From positions 59,408 through 123,407 of the forward strand of contig NZ_LAKD02000044.1 of the NCBI RefSeq assembly GCF_000968685.2: a stretch of DNA of 64,000 nt. Direction: 5' to 3'. The DNA comes from Streptomyces antioxidans (GTDB taxonomy: Bacteria; Actinomycetota; Actinomycetes; Streptomycetales; Streptomycetaceae). Numbering within the stretch: position 1 is the stretch's first letter; each line of letters starts with the position of its first letter. Below the pieces are notes generated by a model that was given only the letters and a program-made list of their open reading frames with translations, did no database searches and had not been told where the DNA came from. A program made the translations under genes and the position numbers. This document shows, one piece after another, positions 25,936-35,200 of the stretch.

Positions 25936-26163
25936 TCAGGCCGCGCCGAAACCGACCTTGCGGGCGGTCGGCTCGCCGAGCTCGACGTAGGCGAGCCGGT
26001 CGGACGGGACCAGGACCTTACGGCCGTGGGCGTCCTCCAGGGCCAGCACCTGAGCCTTGCCGCCGAGCGCCTCGGTCACCAGGCGCTCGACCTCCTCGGC
26101 AGACTGCCCGCTCTCCAAGGTGATCTCGCGGGGCGCGTGCTGCACGCCGATCTTGACCTCCAC
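25936..26163 (-). CDS. DUF3107 family protein (75 aa)
   Basis: 75 residues starting MEVKIGVQHAPREITLESGQ from a GTG with GGAGGG 9 nt upstream. The ATP-binding-like small protein family DUF3107 (TB9.4/Rv3208A in M. tuberculosis, from memory) is conserved in actinobacteria and of unknown function. The order DUF3107 then TetR regulator matches Rv3208A-Rv3208. It is soluble with no cysteines. Confidence 0.88.
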   Translation of the reverse strand: MEVKIGVQHAPREITLESGQSAEEVERLVTEALGGKAQVLALEDAHGRKVLVPSDRLAYVELGEPTARKVGFGAA

Positions 26164-26434
26164 GGCCTTGTCCCTCCGACGGTCAACTGGGGTAGCGCGG
26201 CCATCCGCGCTGTACCCAGCACACCCTAGCCGGGCCGGGACACCCGCCGGGGGCCGCGGTCGCACGCCGGGAGCGAACACGCCCGCCGCCGCGAACACGC
26301 CTGTTCGCGGCCGGGAACGGTCCCCGGCCGCTCAGTGGCCGCGCCCATCCTGCGGGGCCGCCGCGCTCAGCGGGTCCGCCGCACTGCACGGGCCAGTCCG
26401 GCGGTCGCTCAGCGCATCCGCCCGGCGGGCCCGC

Positions 26435-27076
26435 TCAGTGGCCGCCCTCGGCCCCGTGCAGCGGGAACCCCGCGATACCCCGCCAGGCCAGCGAGGTGAG
26501 CAACTGCACGGCGGTGTCCCGCGGCACGGCGCTCTCGCTGGAGAGCCAGTAGCGCGCGACCACCTGGGACACCCCGCCGAGGCCCACGGCCAGCAGCATC
26601 GACTCGTCCCGGGACAGTCCGGTGTCCTCGGCGATGACCTCACAGATCGCCTCGGCGCACTGCAGCGAGACGCGGTCCACGCGCTCGCGCACCGCGGGCT
26701 CGTTGGTCAGATCGGACTCGAAGACGAGCCGGAAGGCGCCGCCCTCCTCTTCGACGTAGGCGAAATACGCCTCCATGGTCGCCGCGACGCGCTGCTTGTT
26801 CTCGGTGGTCGAGGCGAGCGCGGTGCGCACCGCCTGGAGCAGGGCCTCGCAGTGCTGGTCGAGCAGGGCCAGATACAGCTCCAGCTTGCCCGGGAAGTGC
26901 TGGTAGAGCACCGGCTTGCTGACCCCGGCCCGCTCGGCGATGTCATCCATCGCGGCCGCGTGGTAGCCCTGCGCGACGAAGACCTCCTGAGCCGCCCCCA
27001 GCAGCTGATTACGTCGGGCTCGGCGCGGCAGGCGCGTACCCCGTGGGCGCGCCTCGGTCTGCTCGATGGCTGTCAC
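26435..27076 (-). CDS. TetR family transcriptional regulator
   Basis: 213 residues from a GTG with GGGAGGCGGC upstream. RRNQLLGAAQEVFVAQGYHA, then MDDIAERAGVSKPVLYQHFP form the TetR N-terminal helix-turn-helix. The C-terminal helical domain ends LLTSLAWRGIAGFPLHG. It is the conserved actinobacterial regulator next to DUF3107 (Rv3208). A near-perfect palindrome at 27141-27159, 65 bp upstream, is a candidate autoregulatory operator. The ligand is unknown. Confidence 0.9.
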   Translation of the reverse strand: MTAIEQTEARPRGTRLPRRARRNQLLGAAQEVFVAQGYHAAAMDDIAERAGVSKPVLYQHFPGKLELYLALLDQHCEALLQAVRTALASTTENKQRVAATMEAYFAYVEEEGGAFRLVFESDLTNEPAVRERVDRVSLQCAEAICEVIAEDTGLSRDESMLLAVGLGGVSQVVARYWLSSESAVPRDTAVQLLTSLAWRGIAGFPLHGAEGGH

Positions 27077-27140
27077 GCCGCCTCCCAGTGAATGATCCCT
27101 GTGCACGATGTCCATCGCGCCCGCCATCGTACTTTTGGGT

Positions 27141-27159
27141 AACAGTGCGGCGCGCTGTT
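27141..27159. promoter_or_regulatory. candidate TetR operator palindrome
   Basis: AACAGTGCGGCGCGCTGTT is a 19-bp palindrome around a central G with one mismatched pair (AACAG.GCG / CGC.CTGTT), 65 bp upstream of the TetR start. The size suits a TetR dimer. Inference from symmetry and position. Confidence 0.45.
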
Positions 27160-27236
27160 CGTGCGGAGAATTTCATGTACCGGACTCTATGAAAAGCCCA
27201 TAAATGACGCTGGTCACCGGTAGTCCTCCTGGTTGA

Positions 27237-27467
27237 TCACCGGTAGTCCTCCTCGTTCTCCTCGACGATCCGTGCCTGTTCCGCCCGGTCGGCCTCGTTG
27301 GCCTCCATGGACTCCTCGGCCCTCGGCCGTTCGTCGCGGCGGGAGATCACCTCGCGGTGCTGCTCGGCGGCGTCCGCCTCGGGAGCCTCGACGTCGCGCG
27401 CGGTGGCTTCGTCGGTGTTCTCCACGGAGTCCTCGAAGGTGTCGGGGTCGGTTGGGTCGATGGACAT
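27237..27467 (-). CDS. acidic small hypothetical protein (76 aa)
   Basis: 76 residues starting MSIDPTDPDTFEDSVENTDE. It is strongly acidic, rich in Glu, Asp and Ala, without hydrophobic core residues, and so probably disordered. A GGGAAGGGGAG stretch upstream of the ATG is a good ribosome-binding site. A 17-bp direct repeat (TCACCGGTAGTCCTCCT at 27214-27230 and 27237-27253) duplicates the last codons and stop. I recognise no family. Confidence 0.55.
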   Translation of the reverse strand: MSIDPTDPDTFEDSVENTDEATARDVEAPEADAAEQHREVISRRDERPRAEESMEANEADRAEQARIVEENEEDYR

Positions 27468-27744
27468 GTACTCCCCTTCCCTGTTCCCTGTGGCGGCTTC
27501 GCACTGGTGGTTCGCCGGTGGTGCGCGCCAGTGGTGGTCAGCCAGTGGTGGGCGCCAGTGACAGGTTCCCCCTTATGACGCCTTTCCACCGACGGCTACC
27601 ACATGGTGGCCATCCGGTGGCGAGCCAGTGGCAAGGTGATCGCCCCTGTGACTTACGAGCCTAGGAGAGGTCACTTTCGGACGCTACGTGGTCTGTGAGC
27701 GCGAACACACGGTCGCGCACGTGATCGTCTCGTAACATTGCCGC

Positions 27745-28779
27745 ATGTCTTCGACCGAGCCGCCGGAAGCCCGCATCGTCGCGGCGGTGCCGCCCACGAG
27801 GTCCGTGCGGGTCGGAGCGGGGGAGAAGCTGCGAACCGCCGCCCTTCCGGGGCTCACGATGACCGTGCGCTGCCGTACGGCGTCCGTCTCGGGGCTGCCG
27901 CCCGCGCTCTTCGTCCACGGCCTCGGCGGCTCCTCGCAGAACTGGTCGGCGCTCATGGAACGGCTCGCCGACCGGGTGGAGGGCGAGGCGGTCGACCTCC
28001 CCGGCTTCGGCGACTCCCCGCCGCCGGACGACGGCAACTACTCCATCACGGGACATGCCCGCGCCGTGATCCGCTACCTCGACGCACGGGCCCGCGGGCC
28101 CGTCCATCTGGTCGGCAATTCGATGGGCGGCGCGATCGCCACTCGCGTCGCCGCGGTGCGGCCCGACCTGGTGCGCACCCTCACACTCGTCTCGCCGGCG
28201 CTGCCCGAGCTGCGCCCGCAGCGCACCGCGGTGCCGACCGGCCTGCTCGCGGTGCCCGGGGTGACCCGGCTGTTCACCCGCCTGACCAGGGACTGGGACG
28301 CGGAGCGGCGCACCCGGGAGGTGATGCTGCTCACCTTCGGCGATCCGTCCCTGGTCACCCGGGAGGCCTTCGCCCACGCGGTGGAGGAGTTCGAACGCAG
28401 GCTCACCCTCCCGTACTTCTGGGACGCGCTCACCCGCTCGGCGCGCGGTGTTGTCGACTCGTACGCCCTGGGCGGTCAGCACTCCCTGTGGCGTCAGGCC
28501 GAGCGGGTGCTCGCCCCGACGCTGCTCGTCTACGGCGGACGCGACCAGTTGGTGTCCGTAAGGATGGCGGATCGGGCCAACGCCACCTTCCGCGACTCGC
28601 GTCTGTTGACGCTGTTGGACGCCGGGCATGTCGCGATGATGGAGTATCCCGAAGCGGTGGCGCGCGGGATGCGCGAGCTGCTCGACGACGTTGATCAACG
28701 AGATGGCCGGGACAGCCGGGAGGCGCGGGGGGCCGTACCGGTGTCCGGCGCGGACGGGAGCGGTGCGGCGCGTGGGTAA
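27745..28779 (+). CDS. alpha/beta hydrolase
   Basis: 344 residues. LFVHGLGGSSQNW is the oxyanion region, VGNSMGG holds nucleophile Ser126, YGGRDQLVS the acid and LDAGHVAMMEYPE the His. A cap domain (near 150-260) lies between. No signal peptide is present; the substrate is unknown. TAACAT (27733-27738) ends 7 nt before the ATG, so the mRNA is probably leaderless. The gene overlaps the start of the following DUF3152 gene by 8 bp. Confidence 0.85.
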   Translation: MSSTEPPEARIVAAVPPTRSVRVGAGEKLRTAALPGLTMTVRCRTASVSGLPPALFVHGLGGSSQNWSALMERLADRVEGEAVDLPGFGDSPPPDDGNYSITGHARAVIRYLDARARGPVHLVGNSMGGAIATRVAAVRPDLVRTLTLVSPALPELRPQRTAVPTGLLAVPGVTRLFTRLTRDWDAERRTREVMLLTFGDPSLVTREAFAHAVEEFERRLTLPYFWDALTRSARGVVDSYALGGQHSLWRQAERVLAPTLLVYGGRDQLVSVRMADRANATFRDSRLLTLLDAGHVAMMEYPEAVARGMRELLDDVDQRDGRDSREARGAVPVSGADGSGAARG

Positions 28780-30463
28780 ACACAGCGCACGTGGCAGCCA
28801 GGAGGGCCGGGAGCGCCGGTCCGTCGCGGCGGGCTCCGGCCAAGGACAGGGCTCGGGCCCAGAGTTCGTCGAGTACAGCGCGTCAGATGAGGCCCCCGCC
28901 GCCGACGGTGGCAGAGCGGGGACGGGGCGCCGCCGAGCCGCACCGGGGCCCGGCGCCCCGGATCCCGGGGTGACCCCGCCGCAGGGCGTGCCGAGGCTGC
29001 CTTACGGAGCCGATGGACCCGCGGCGCGCACCAGGGGCGGACATCCGGAGCAGCGCGAGGCGGGCGGCGGCTGGGGCGCGGTCGGCGGGCGCGGCGCCGG
29101 TCCGGGCGGAGTGGGGGGACCAGGCGGGCCTGGCGGGGTGAGGGGCCCCGGCGGCCCTGGGGGCCCTGGCGGGGTCAGAAGTCCCGGTGGGCCCGGCGGA
29201 GTCGGAGGCCCTGGTGGTCTCGGCGGTCCGGGCGGGGGCATGGGGCCGGGCGGGCCCGGCGGACTCAGGAGCCCCGGCGGTCCGGGCGGGCCCGGCGGTC
29301 CGGGCGGGCCCGGCGGTCAGCGGCCTCCTTACGGCATGCGCACCATGAACCCGCCGCAGCGCCCGACCACGGGCGGCACGGGCGGCGCGGCCGGTCTGAT
29401 GCCCGGCCCGCGCAAGGAGTACATCGAGGCGTTCGACACCCCCGACGCCCTGGACTGCGACGGCGACGACGTCTTCGCCGCCGGTGCGCCGGGCGGCGTG
29501 CCCCCACAGCGCCGTACGCGGCGGGCGGCCACCTCTGCCGAGGGGATCGGCGGCGGCTCGGGCGGCGACGGCGGGAGCGGGCCGGACGACGACGAGCAGG
29601 AGCCCCCGGGCAAGGGGGCGCGCGGTGTCAGCAAGGGCGGTAAGGGGCGCACGTTCACCGGTATCGCCGCGGCGGCCGTGACCACCGTACTGGCCGTGGT
29701 GGTGGCCGGACAGGTCGCGGGCGGACCGCAGGGCGGCGGCGGTAAGACGCAGGCCCGGGGCGGCTCGGAGCGCGGCGACGACGCCGCCGCCCGGGGCGCC
29801 CGCGGCTCCCACGCCGACGACGGCCGCGGTGCGGCCCGCTCGGCGAGCCCGCCCGCCCCCGTCACCTACGACGAGAAGATGGCGACTCCCTTTCCGCTCG
29901 ACGCCAAGCTGCGCGGATCCGGCGCCTTCCGGACCGTCGGCGGGCACGACAAGGCGCCCGGCCGGGGCCAGGTGCTGCGCTACCGCGTGGATGTGGAGAA
30001 GGGACTGCCGCTCGACGGCGAGCTGTTCGCCGAGGCCGTGCACAAGACGCTCAATGACGACCGCAGTTGGGGGCACGGCGGCGTTCGCACCTTCGAGCGG
30101 GTGTCGTCCGGGCATGCGGACTTCGCGATCACCCTCGCGAGCCCCGGGACCACGGCCACGTGGTGCGCCAAGTCCGGCCTGGACACCACCGAGGACAACG
30201 TCTCCTGTGACTCGGCGTCCACCGAGCGCGTCATGATCAACGCCTATCGGTGGGCACAGGGCGCCAGGACCTTCGGCGACGACAAGATGCACTCCTACCG
30301 CCAGATGCTCATCAACCACGAGGTGGGCCACCGTCTCGGCCACAACCACGAGATCTGCTCCAAGCAGGGCGCGCTCGCGCCGGTGATGATGCAGCAGACC
30401 AAGTTCCTGTCGACGGACGGTGCCACCTGCCGCCCCAACGCCTGGCCGTTCCCCAAGGGCTGA
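28772..30463 (+). CDS. DUF3152 zincin-like membrane protein with collagen-like segment
   Basis: 563 residues from a GTG overlapping the hydrolase. Residues about 112-186 are Gly-x-y triplets (GPGGVRGPGGPG type) resembling collagen. FTGIAAAAVTTVLAVVVAG (near 293-312) is the only membrane helix, so the C-terminal domain is outside the cell. That domain is DUF3152; it carries HEVGHRLGHNH (His516, Glu517, His520, His526), the metzincin zinc signature, so a secreted-side metallopeptidase is likely. No substrate is known. M. tuberculosis Rv3207c (from memory) has the domain but, as I recall, no collagen-like part. Confidence 0.85.
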   Translation: MGKHSARGSQEGRERRSVAAGSGQGQGSGPEFVEYSASDEAPAADGGRAGTGRRRAAPGPGAPDPGVTPPQGVPRLPYGADGPAARTRGGHPEQREAGGGWGAVGGRGAGPGGVGGPGGPGGVRGPGGPGGPGGVRSPGGPGGVGGPGGLGGPGGGMGPGGPGGLRSPGGPGGPGGPGGPGGQRPPYGMRTMNPPQRPTTGGTGGAAGLMPGPRKEYIEAFDTPDALDCDGDDVFAAGAPGGVPPQRRTRRAATSAEGIGGGSGGDGGSGPDDDEQEPPGKGARGVSKGGKGRTFTGIAAAAVTTVLAVVVAGQVAGGPQGGGGKTQARGGSERGDDAAARGARGSHADDGRGAARSASPPAPVTYDEKMATPFPLDAKLRGSGAFRTVGGHDKAPGRGQVLRYRVDVEKGLPLDGELFAEAVHKTLNDDRSWGHGGVRTFERVSSGHADFAITLASPGTTATWCAKSGLDTTEDNVSCDSASTERVMINAYRWAQGARTFGDDKMHSYRQMLINHEVGHRLGHNHEICSKQGALAPVMMQQTKFLSTDGATCRPNAWPFPKG

Positions 30464-30665
30464 CGGACCCGTACCGGCCCTATAGCGCCTCGCAACGCCT
30501 GAATTCCCAATAGGTCACGTGCGTTCACCCCTTCCGGTGGTGCGACGGACAACCGTCCATCGCGCCCTAGCCCTGCGCGCATAACGTGCTCCCGCTGCCT
30601 GACGGCGGCAGACGCCGGTGACGGCGGCAGACGAACGGCCCGTTTGGGAGATCGGGGGTGCGCTC

Positions 30666-32579
30666 ATGCGCGTGGGACTGCTTACGGAGGGTGGCTATCC
30701 GTATGCGACCGGTGATGCGCGGGTGTGGTGCGACCGGCTGGTGCGCGGGCTCGCCCAGCATGAGTTCGAGGTGTACGCACTCAGCCGTGGCCCCGGTCAG
30801 GAGGCCACGGGCTGGGGCGAGTTGCCCCGGCACGTCGGCCGGGTGCGCACCGCGCCGCTGTGGGGGGAGCCCGAGCCCCGGCGCGGTGGCTGGGGCGGCC
30901 GTCGGCAGCGGCGGCGGTTCGCCGAGCACTTCGGGGAGCTGGCGACGGCGATCAGCGCGCCTTACGGTTCCGGTGCGCCGTACGGTTCGGGCGTGCCCTA
31001 CGGTCCGGGCGCGTCCCATGGCTCCGGCGCGTCCCATGGCGCCAGTGCGCCTCATGGCTCCGGTGTGCCCGGGTGTTCCACGGACCAGGCGGACCGTTTC
31101 GCCAATGGTCTCCACGGCCTCGCGGACCTGGCGGGGGAGTACGGGGGACTGTCCGCCGCGCTCCGCTCCGAGGACGCCGTAAGGACGCTGGAGCGGGCCT
31201 GCCGCACCCTCGGGGCGCCGCACGGCGCGCAGCGGGCGCGAGTCGCCGATCTGTTGAACGTCACCGAGGCCCTGGAGCGCGCGCTGCGCCCGCTGTCCCT
31301 CGACTGGTACGGCGAAGGGGCCGGAGGCGACCCCGGGCTGTCCGGGGTGGATCTGTGTCACACCGCGACCGGCGGCGCGGCCGTGCTGCCCGGGCTGCTG
31401 GCCAAGCGCCGCTTCGGCACCCCGCTGCTGCTCACCGAGTACGGCGTACGGCTGCGCGAGTGCTATCTGACGGGCGCCGCCGGTGCCGAGGGCGGACCGC
31501 CGTTCCCCGAGGGCGGACGGCCGCTCTCCGGGCCCGTACGGTCCCTGCTGACCGCGTTCCACGGCCGACTGGCCGCCGAGGCGTACGCGCGGGCGGATCT
31601 GATCACCCCCGGCAATACGCACACCCGCCGCTGGCAGGAGCGGTGCGGCGCCGACCGGGAGCGGCTGCGCACCGTCTACCCGGGCATGGACGCCGCCCGC
31701 TTCGCGGAGGTCGGCGAGCAGTGCGCGGCGCCGTCCGAAGGCGACGACCGGACGCTGGTGTGGGTGGGCCGGATCGAGCCCCCCAAGGACGTCATCGCGC
31801 TGCTGCACGCCTTCGCCGAGGTGCGCCGGTGGCAGCCGGACGCCCGGCTGAGGATCATCGAGACCCGGCGCGGCGAGGACGCGGAGCAGGACGGCTATCC
31901 GGCCCACTGCCGGGCCCTGGCCGACCACCTCTTCCCCGACGAGGCGGCGGACGCCCACTCCGCCGGGGACAGCCCCGTCTCCTTCGAACGGCTCGGCGAC
32001 CCCGAGGTGCCGACCCTGGCCGATGCCTATGCGGCGGGCGGTGTCGTGGTGCTGTCCAGCGTGGTCGAGGGCTTTCCGGTCGGGCTGGTCGAGGCGATGT
32101 TCTGCGGACGGGCCACGGTGTCCACGGATGTGGGCGCGGTGTGCGAGGTCATCGGCGGCACCGGCCTCGTGGTGCCCCCGCGCAACCCCCGGGCGCTCGC
32201 GGACGCGTGCCTGGCGCTGCTGAGCGACGCCGAGCGCTGTGCGCGCCTGGGCGCCGCCGCGCGCGCCCGTGCGCTGGAGCTGTTCACCGTGGAGCAGAAC
32301 GTCGCGGCGTTCCGCGGGATCTATCTCGAGCTGATGTCGCACTGCCCGGTGCCGCGCGAAGAGGTCGGCGAGGGCGGCGGGCCGCTGCCCTTCGCCAGGC
32401 CTGCCGAGGCCCATGTGCCGGGGCGCTGGACCGCGGGCCGCGACGGCGACGGCTTCGGCCACCGGACGCCCGGCCCGGCCGCCTCCCGCCCCGCCCCGGA
32501 GCACACCCCCACCTGGGCCGGTCCACCACCACGCGAGCCGCTGGGCGTGGGCCCGTGCCCGTCCGAGGAGCGCGCATGA
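30666..32579 (+). CDS. GT4 glycosyltransferase with DUF3492 domain (PelF-like)
   Basis: 637 residues from an ATG with GGGGGTG upstream. MRVGLLTEGGYPYATGDARV then WCDRLVRGLAQHEFEVYALS is the DUF3492 N-terminus found in PelF, although the usual GGVS is GDAR here. A Gly/Ser/Pro-Tyr-His repeat insert lies near residues 98-135. The C-terminal GT-B half (TLVWVGRIEPPKD) carries the EX7E donor motif EGFPVGLVE. PelF polymerises UDP-sugar (UDP-GalNAc in Pseudomonas) in the cytosol for Pel polysaccharide. The stop overlaps the next gene (ATGA), and epimerase and glycosidase-like genes follow. Confidence 0.85.
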   Translation: MRVGLLTEGGYPYATGDARVWCDRLVRGLAQHEFEVYALSRGPGQEATGWGELPRHVGRVRTAPLWGEPEPRRGGWGGRRQRRRFAEHFGELATAISAPYGSGAPYGSGVPYGPGASHGSGASHGASAPHGSGVPGCSTDQADRFANGLHGLADLAGEYGGLSAALRSEDAVRTLERACRTLGAPHGAQRARVADLLNVTEALERALRPLSLDWYGEGAGGDPGLSGVDLCHTATGGAAVLPGLLAKRRFGTPLLLTEYGVRLRECYLTGAAGAEGGPPFPEGGRPLSGPVRSLLTAFHGRLAAEAYARADLITPGNTHTRRWQERCGADRERLRTVYPGMDAARFAEVGEQCAAPSEGDDRTLVWVGRIEPPKDVIALLHAFAEVRRWQPDARLRIIETRRGEDAEQDGYPAHCRALADHLFPDEAADAHSAGDSPVSFERLGDPEVPTLADAYAAGGVVVLSSVVEGFPVGLVEAMFCGRATVSTDVGAVCEVIGGTGLVVPPRNPRALADACLALLSDAERCARLGAAARARALELFTVEQNVAAFRGIYLELMSHCPVPREEVGEGGGPLPFARPAEAHVPGRWTAGRDGDGFGHRTPGPAASRPAPEHTPTWAGPPPREPLGVGPCPSEERA

Positions 32580-34009
32580 CCACGCCCCCCCGACGGAACG
32601 ACCCGTTCGCCCCGGCCCCGGACCCCGACCCGACCCCTTCCGATCAGGGCCCCGCCTCGGACCGCTTCGCCTCCGATCGCGGTCTCGCCGCCCTCTCAGG
32701 GGCCGCTCGGGTGCCGGTCTCTCGGCGGCCGGATGAGGCGTCCGCGCGTACCGGTACCGGCATCGGTGCCGGGAAGGGCCAGGGGAAGGGGCGGCGTGGG
32801 CCCGCCGATCCGGTACGGGCGCTGATGCACCGTCACCACGATCTGTGCGCCCGCGCCGTCGATCCGCTGGAGATCGCCGCCGGGCTGGAGGCCCACGGTG
32901 TGACGGACCGCACCGCCGCGCGCTTTCGGCACCGCGATGTCTTCTCGCTCGCCGAGGAGTTGTACGCGCGGGTGCCGCGCGCCGAGGAGCCCGCGCTCCC
33001 GGCAGCCGCCGCGCCGGGGCGCGCGCTCGGCGTGCGGATGACGCTCGCGGCGCTGTGGCTGCTGCCGGGCGCCCTGTGCGCGGCGACCGCCTCCGCCGCT
33101 CTCCGCGTCGATGCCATCCGTAAGGACGCCACCATCGGCCTCGCCCTGGGCGCGGGCGGCGCCGCACTGACGCTCATCGCCCTGTGGCTGTGCCTGCGCC
33201 ACGGCCCCCTGCGCGTCCGTGGGCGCGGGGCCGGACGCGGGGGCCGTATCGCGCACGCCCTCGGCACCGGCTGGCTGCTCGGGTACGCCGCCGCCGGGGA
33301 CTGGCTGCTCACCGGGCTCCTCGACGGACGCCGCCCGTACGACGCGGCGCCCGCAGCGGGGGCCGCCGTCGTCCTCGCCCTGGCCGCCGCGCCCGCCGCA
33401 TGGTGCGCCCGCTGGTTCGCCGTCGGGGCGCGCCGCAGGCTGGCGGTCAGCCGAGGTCTGGAGGAGTTCGCCTCGGGGGTGCGCCCGCTGTTCGCGGGCG
33501 TGGTGACGGCCTTCCTCTGCGCTCTGGCGGCCCTGGTGCCCGCGGCCCGGCTCACGGTGCCCGGATCGCCTCCCGCCACCGCGCACCTCTCGACGGCCGA
33601 GGGCGCCGCCGTGGCGCTCTGCGGGCTGCTGTTCCTCGCCCGGCTGCTGGCCGTCCACGGCTTCCGGAGGGCCGCGCTCAGCGGCATCGCCGTGGCCTGC
33701 GCGGTCCAGGCCACGGCCCTGGCCACGACGGCGGCCGCCCGGCTGCCGGGCGCCGGGCCACTCGGGGAGCCCGTGGCACGGCTGACCGCCGCCCAGGGCG
33801 CCGCCGCCGTCCCCGCGGCCGCCTGTGGGGCCGCCGCGCTCGCCCTGCTGATCCACGCGTTCGGCGCCCTGTGCCGTGCCTCCGCCCACGGCGGCCCGGG
33901 CGCGCGTACGGCCCGGCCCGCTCGTGACCCCCGTACGGCCCGCACCACCCCGGACCGCGCCCCATATGGCGTCCACCGCGCCGCACAAGGCGCCCACCTC
34001 GCCCCGTAA
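32576..34009 (+). CDS. polytopic membrane protein (about 8 TM) of the glycan cluster
   Basis: 477 residues starting at an ATG in the preceding stop (ATGA) with GAGGAG upstream. Residues 1-80 are disordered; 80-145 form a conserved soluble block (LMHRHHDLCARAVDPLEIAA then HGVTDRTAARFRHRDVFSLA). About eight hydrophobic helices follow, from LAALWLLPGALCAATASAAL to ALALLIHAFGALC. I do not recognise the family. By position it could do the job of PelG/PelE, membrane partners of PelF, but it is shorter than a 12-helix MATE-like PelG. The C-terminus is Arg/Thr-rich. Confidence 0.75.
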   Translation: MTTPPRRNDPFAPAPDPDPTPSDQGPASDRFASDRGLAALSGAARVPVSRRPDEASARTGTGIGAGKGQGKGRRGPADPVRALMHRHHDLCARAVDPLEIAAGLEAHGVTDRTAARFRHRDVFSLAEELYARVPRAEEPALPAAAAPGRALGVRMTLAALWLLPGALCAATASAALRVDAIRKDATIGLALGAGGAALTLIALWLCLRHGPLRVRGRGAGRGGRIAHALGTGWLLGYAAAGDWLLTGLLDGRRPYDAAPAAGAAVVLALAAAPAAWCARWFAVGARRRLAVSRGLEEFASGVRPLFAGVVTAFLCALAALVPAARLTVPGSPPATAHLSTAEGAAVALCGLLFLARLLAVHGFRRAALSGIAVACAVQATALATTAAARLPGAGPLGEPVARLTAAQGAAAVPAAACGAAALALLIHAFGALCRASAHGGPGARTARPARDPRTARTTPDRAPYGVHRAAQGAHLAP

Positions 34010-34141
34010 GGGGCCCATCGCGCCCGTAAGGCGCCCACCGAACCCGCCACCCCCCGTCCTTCCCCCCTCAATGAGTCCGAGGAGCAACCACATGAGCTGC
34101 GACATGACCGATCAGCGCGCGGGTACGGGGAGGCGCGACCG

Positions 34142-35200
34142 ATGAGAGTCCTGTTGCTCGGATCCGGCGGATTCCTCGGCCGCTATGTGGCCGAACACCT
34201 GCTCGCCGACCCCGCCGTCCAGCTCACCGCGCTCGGCCGCGGCGACGACGCCGATGTGCGGTTCGACCTCTCCAACGGCAGCCCGGGCGCCCTCACCCGC
34301 TTCCTCAACGCGGTCCACCCCGGCGTGGTGATCAACTGCGCCGGGGCGACCCGTGGCGGGGCGCGCGAGCTCACCCGGCACAACACCGTCGCCGTGGCCA
34401 CCGTCTGCGAGTCGCTGCGCCGCAGCGGCTGCGGCGCCCGCCTCGTCCAGATCGGCTGCTCCTCCGAGTACGGGCCCTCGCAACCCGGCTCGTCGACCGC
34501 CGAGGACGCCGTGCCGCGCCCCGGCGGGCCGTACGGCGTGAGCAAGCTCGCCGCCACCGAGCTGGTGCTCGGCTCCGGGCTGGACGCGGTGGTGCTGCGG
34601 GTCTTCTCGCCCGTGGGCCCCGGCACTCCGGCCGGTTCGCCGCTGGGGCGGCTCGCGGAGGCGATGCGGCGCGCGATGCAGTCGGGGGAGAGCGAGCTCA
34701 AGCTGAGCGGCCTGGGCGTGCAGCGCGACTTCGTGGACGTACGGGACGTGGCGCGGGCGGTCCACGCGGCCTCGCTGTCGGCCGCGCAGGGCGTGGTCAA
34801 CATCGGCACCGGGCGCGCCGTAAGGCTGCGCGAGGCCGCGTCCGTGCTCGCCAGGGTCGCGGGCTTCGGCGGCGCCCTGCACGAGATCGACACCTCGCCG
34901 GGGCGCGGGGGCCCGCATCACGTCCCGGCCGCCGCGGCCCACATCCCGGCGCCCGCCCACCCCCACGGCACGGCCCACGGCCATGCCACCGCCCACGGCC
35001 ACGCGCCCGCCCACCCCCAGCTGGCGGGCGAGCACGGCGGCGGTCCAGCGGGCGCCACCACCTACCCCTACCCGGACGGCTGCGGCAGCTGGCAGCAGGC
35101 CGATGTGCGCACCGCCCGCGACCGGCTCGGCTGGCGCTCCAGGATCCCGCTGGAGGAGTCGCTCGCCGACATCTGGATGGAGGCGGCATGTCGCATCTGA
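34142..35200 (+). CDS. NAD-dependent epimerase/dehydratase (extended SDR, PelX-like)
   Basis: 352 residues from an ATG with GGGGAGG upstream. LLLGSGGFLGRYVAEHLL is the Rossmann loop, INCAGATRGG the second motif, CSSEYG the Ser region and PYGVSK the catalytic Tyr-Lys pair. This is a nucleotide-sugar epimerase-type enzyme, possibly supplying UDP-GalNAc as PelX does. Residues near 260-290 hold a His/Ala/Pro-rich insert (HGTAHGHATAHGHAPAH) that looks metal-binding and is not usual for the family. It overlaps the spherulin-4 gene by 13 bp. A 17-codon frame at 34092-34145 ends in ATGA over its start. Confidence 0.85.
   Translation: MRVLLLGSGGFLGRYVAEHLLADPAVQLTALGRGDDADVRFDLSNGSPGALTRFLNAVHPGVVINCAGATRGGARELTRHNTVAVATVCESLRRSGCGARLVQIGCSSEYGPSQPGSSTAEDAVPRPGGPYGVSKLAATELVLGSGLDAVVLRVFSPVGPGTPAGSPLGRLAEAMRRAMQSGESELKLSGLGVQRDFVDVRDVARAVHAASLSAAQGVVNIGTGRAVRLREAASVLARVAGFGGALHEIDTSPGRGGPHHVPAAAAHIPAPAHPHGTAHGHATAHGHAPAHPQLAGEHGGGPAGATTYPYPDGCGSWQQADVRTARDRLGWRSRIPLEESLADIWMEAACRI

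Noticed and set aside
30860..32575. Plus-strand frame running 1049 codons across the glycosyltransferase into the membrane protein
   Set aside because: Only the part from the ATG at 32576 shows real protein character; upstream it is an out-of-frame Arg/Pro/Gly shadow of the PelF-like gene.
34092..34145. 17-codon frame overlapping the epimerase start (ATGA)
   Set aside because: Could be a coupling leader peptide but has no clear ribosome-binding site or recognisable sequence.
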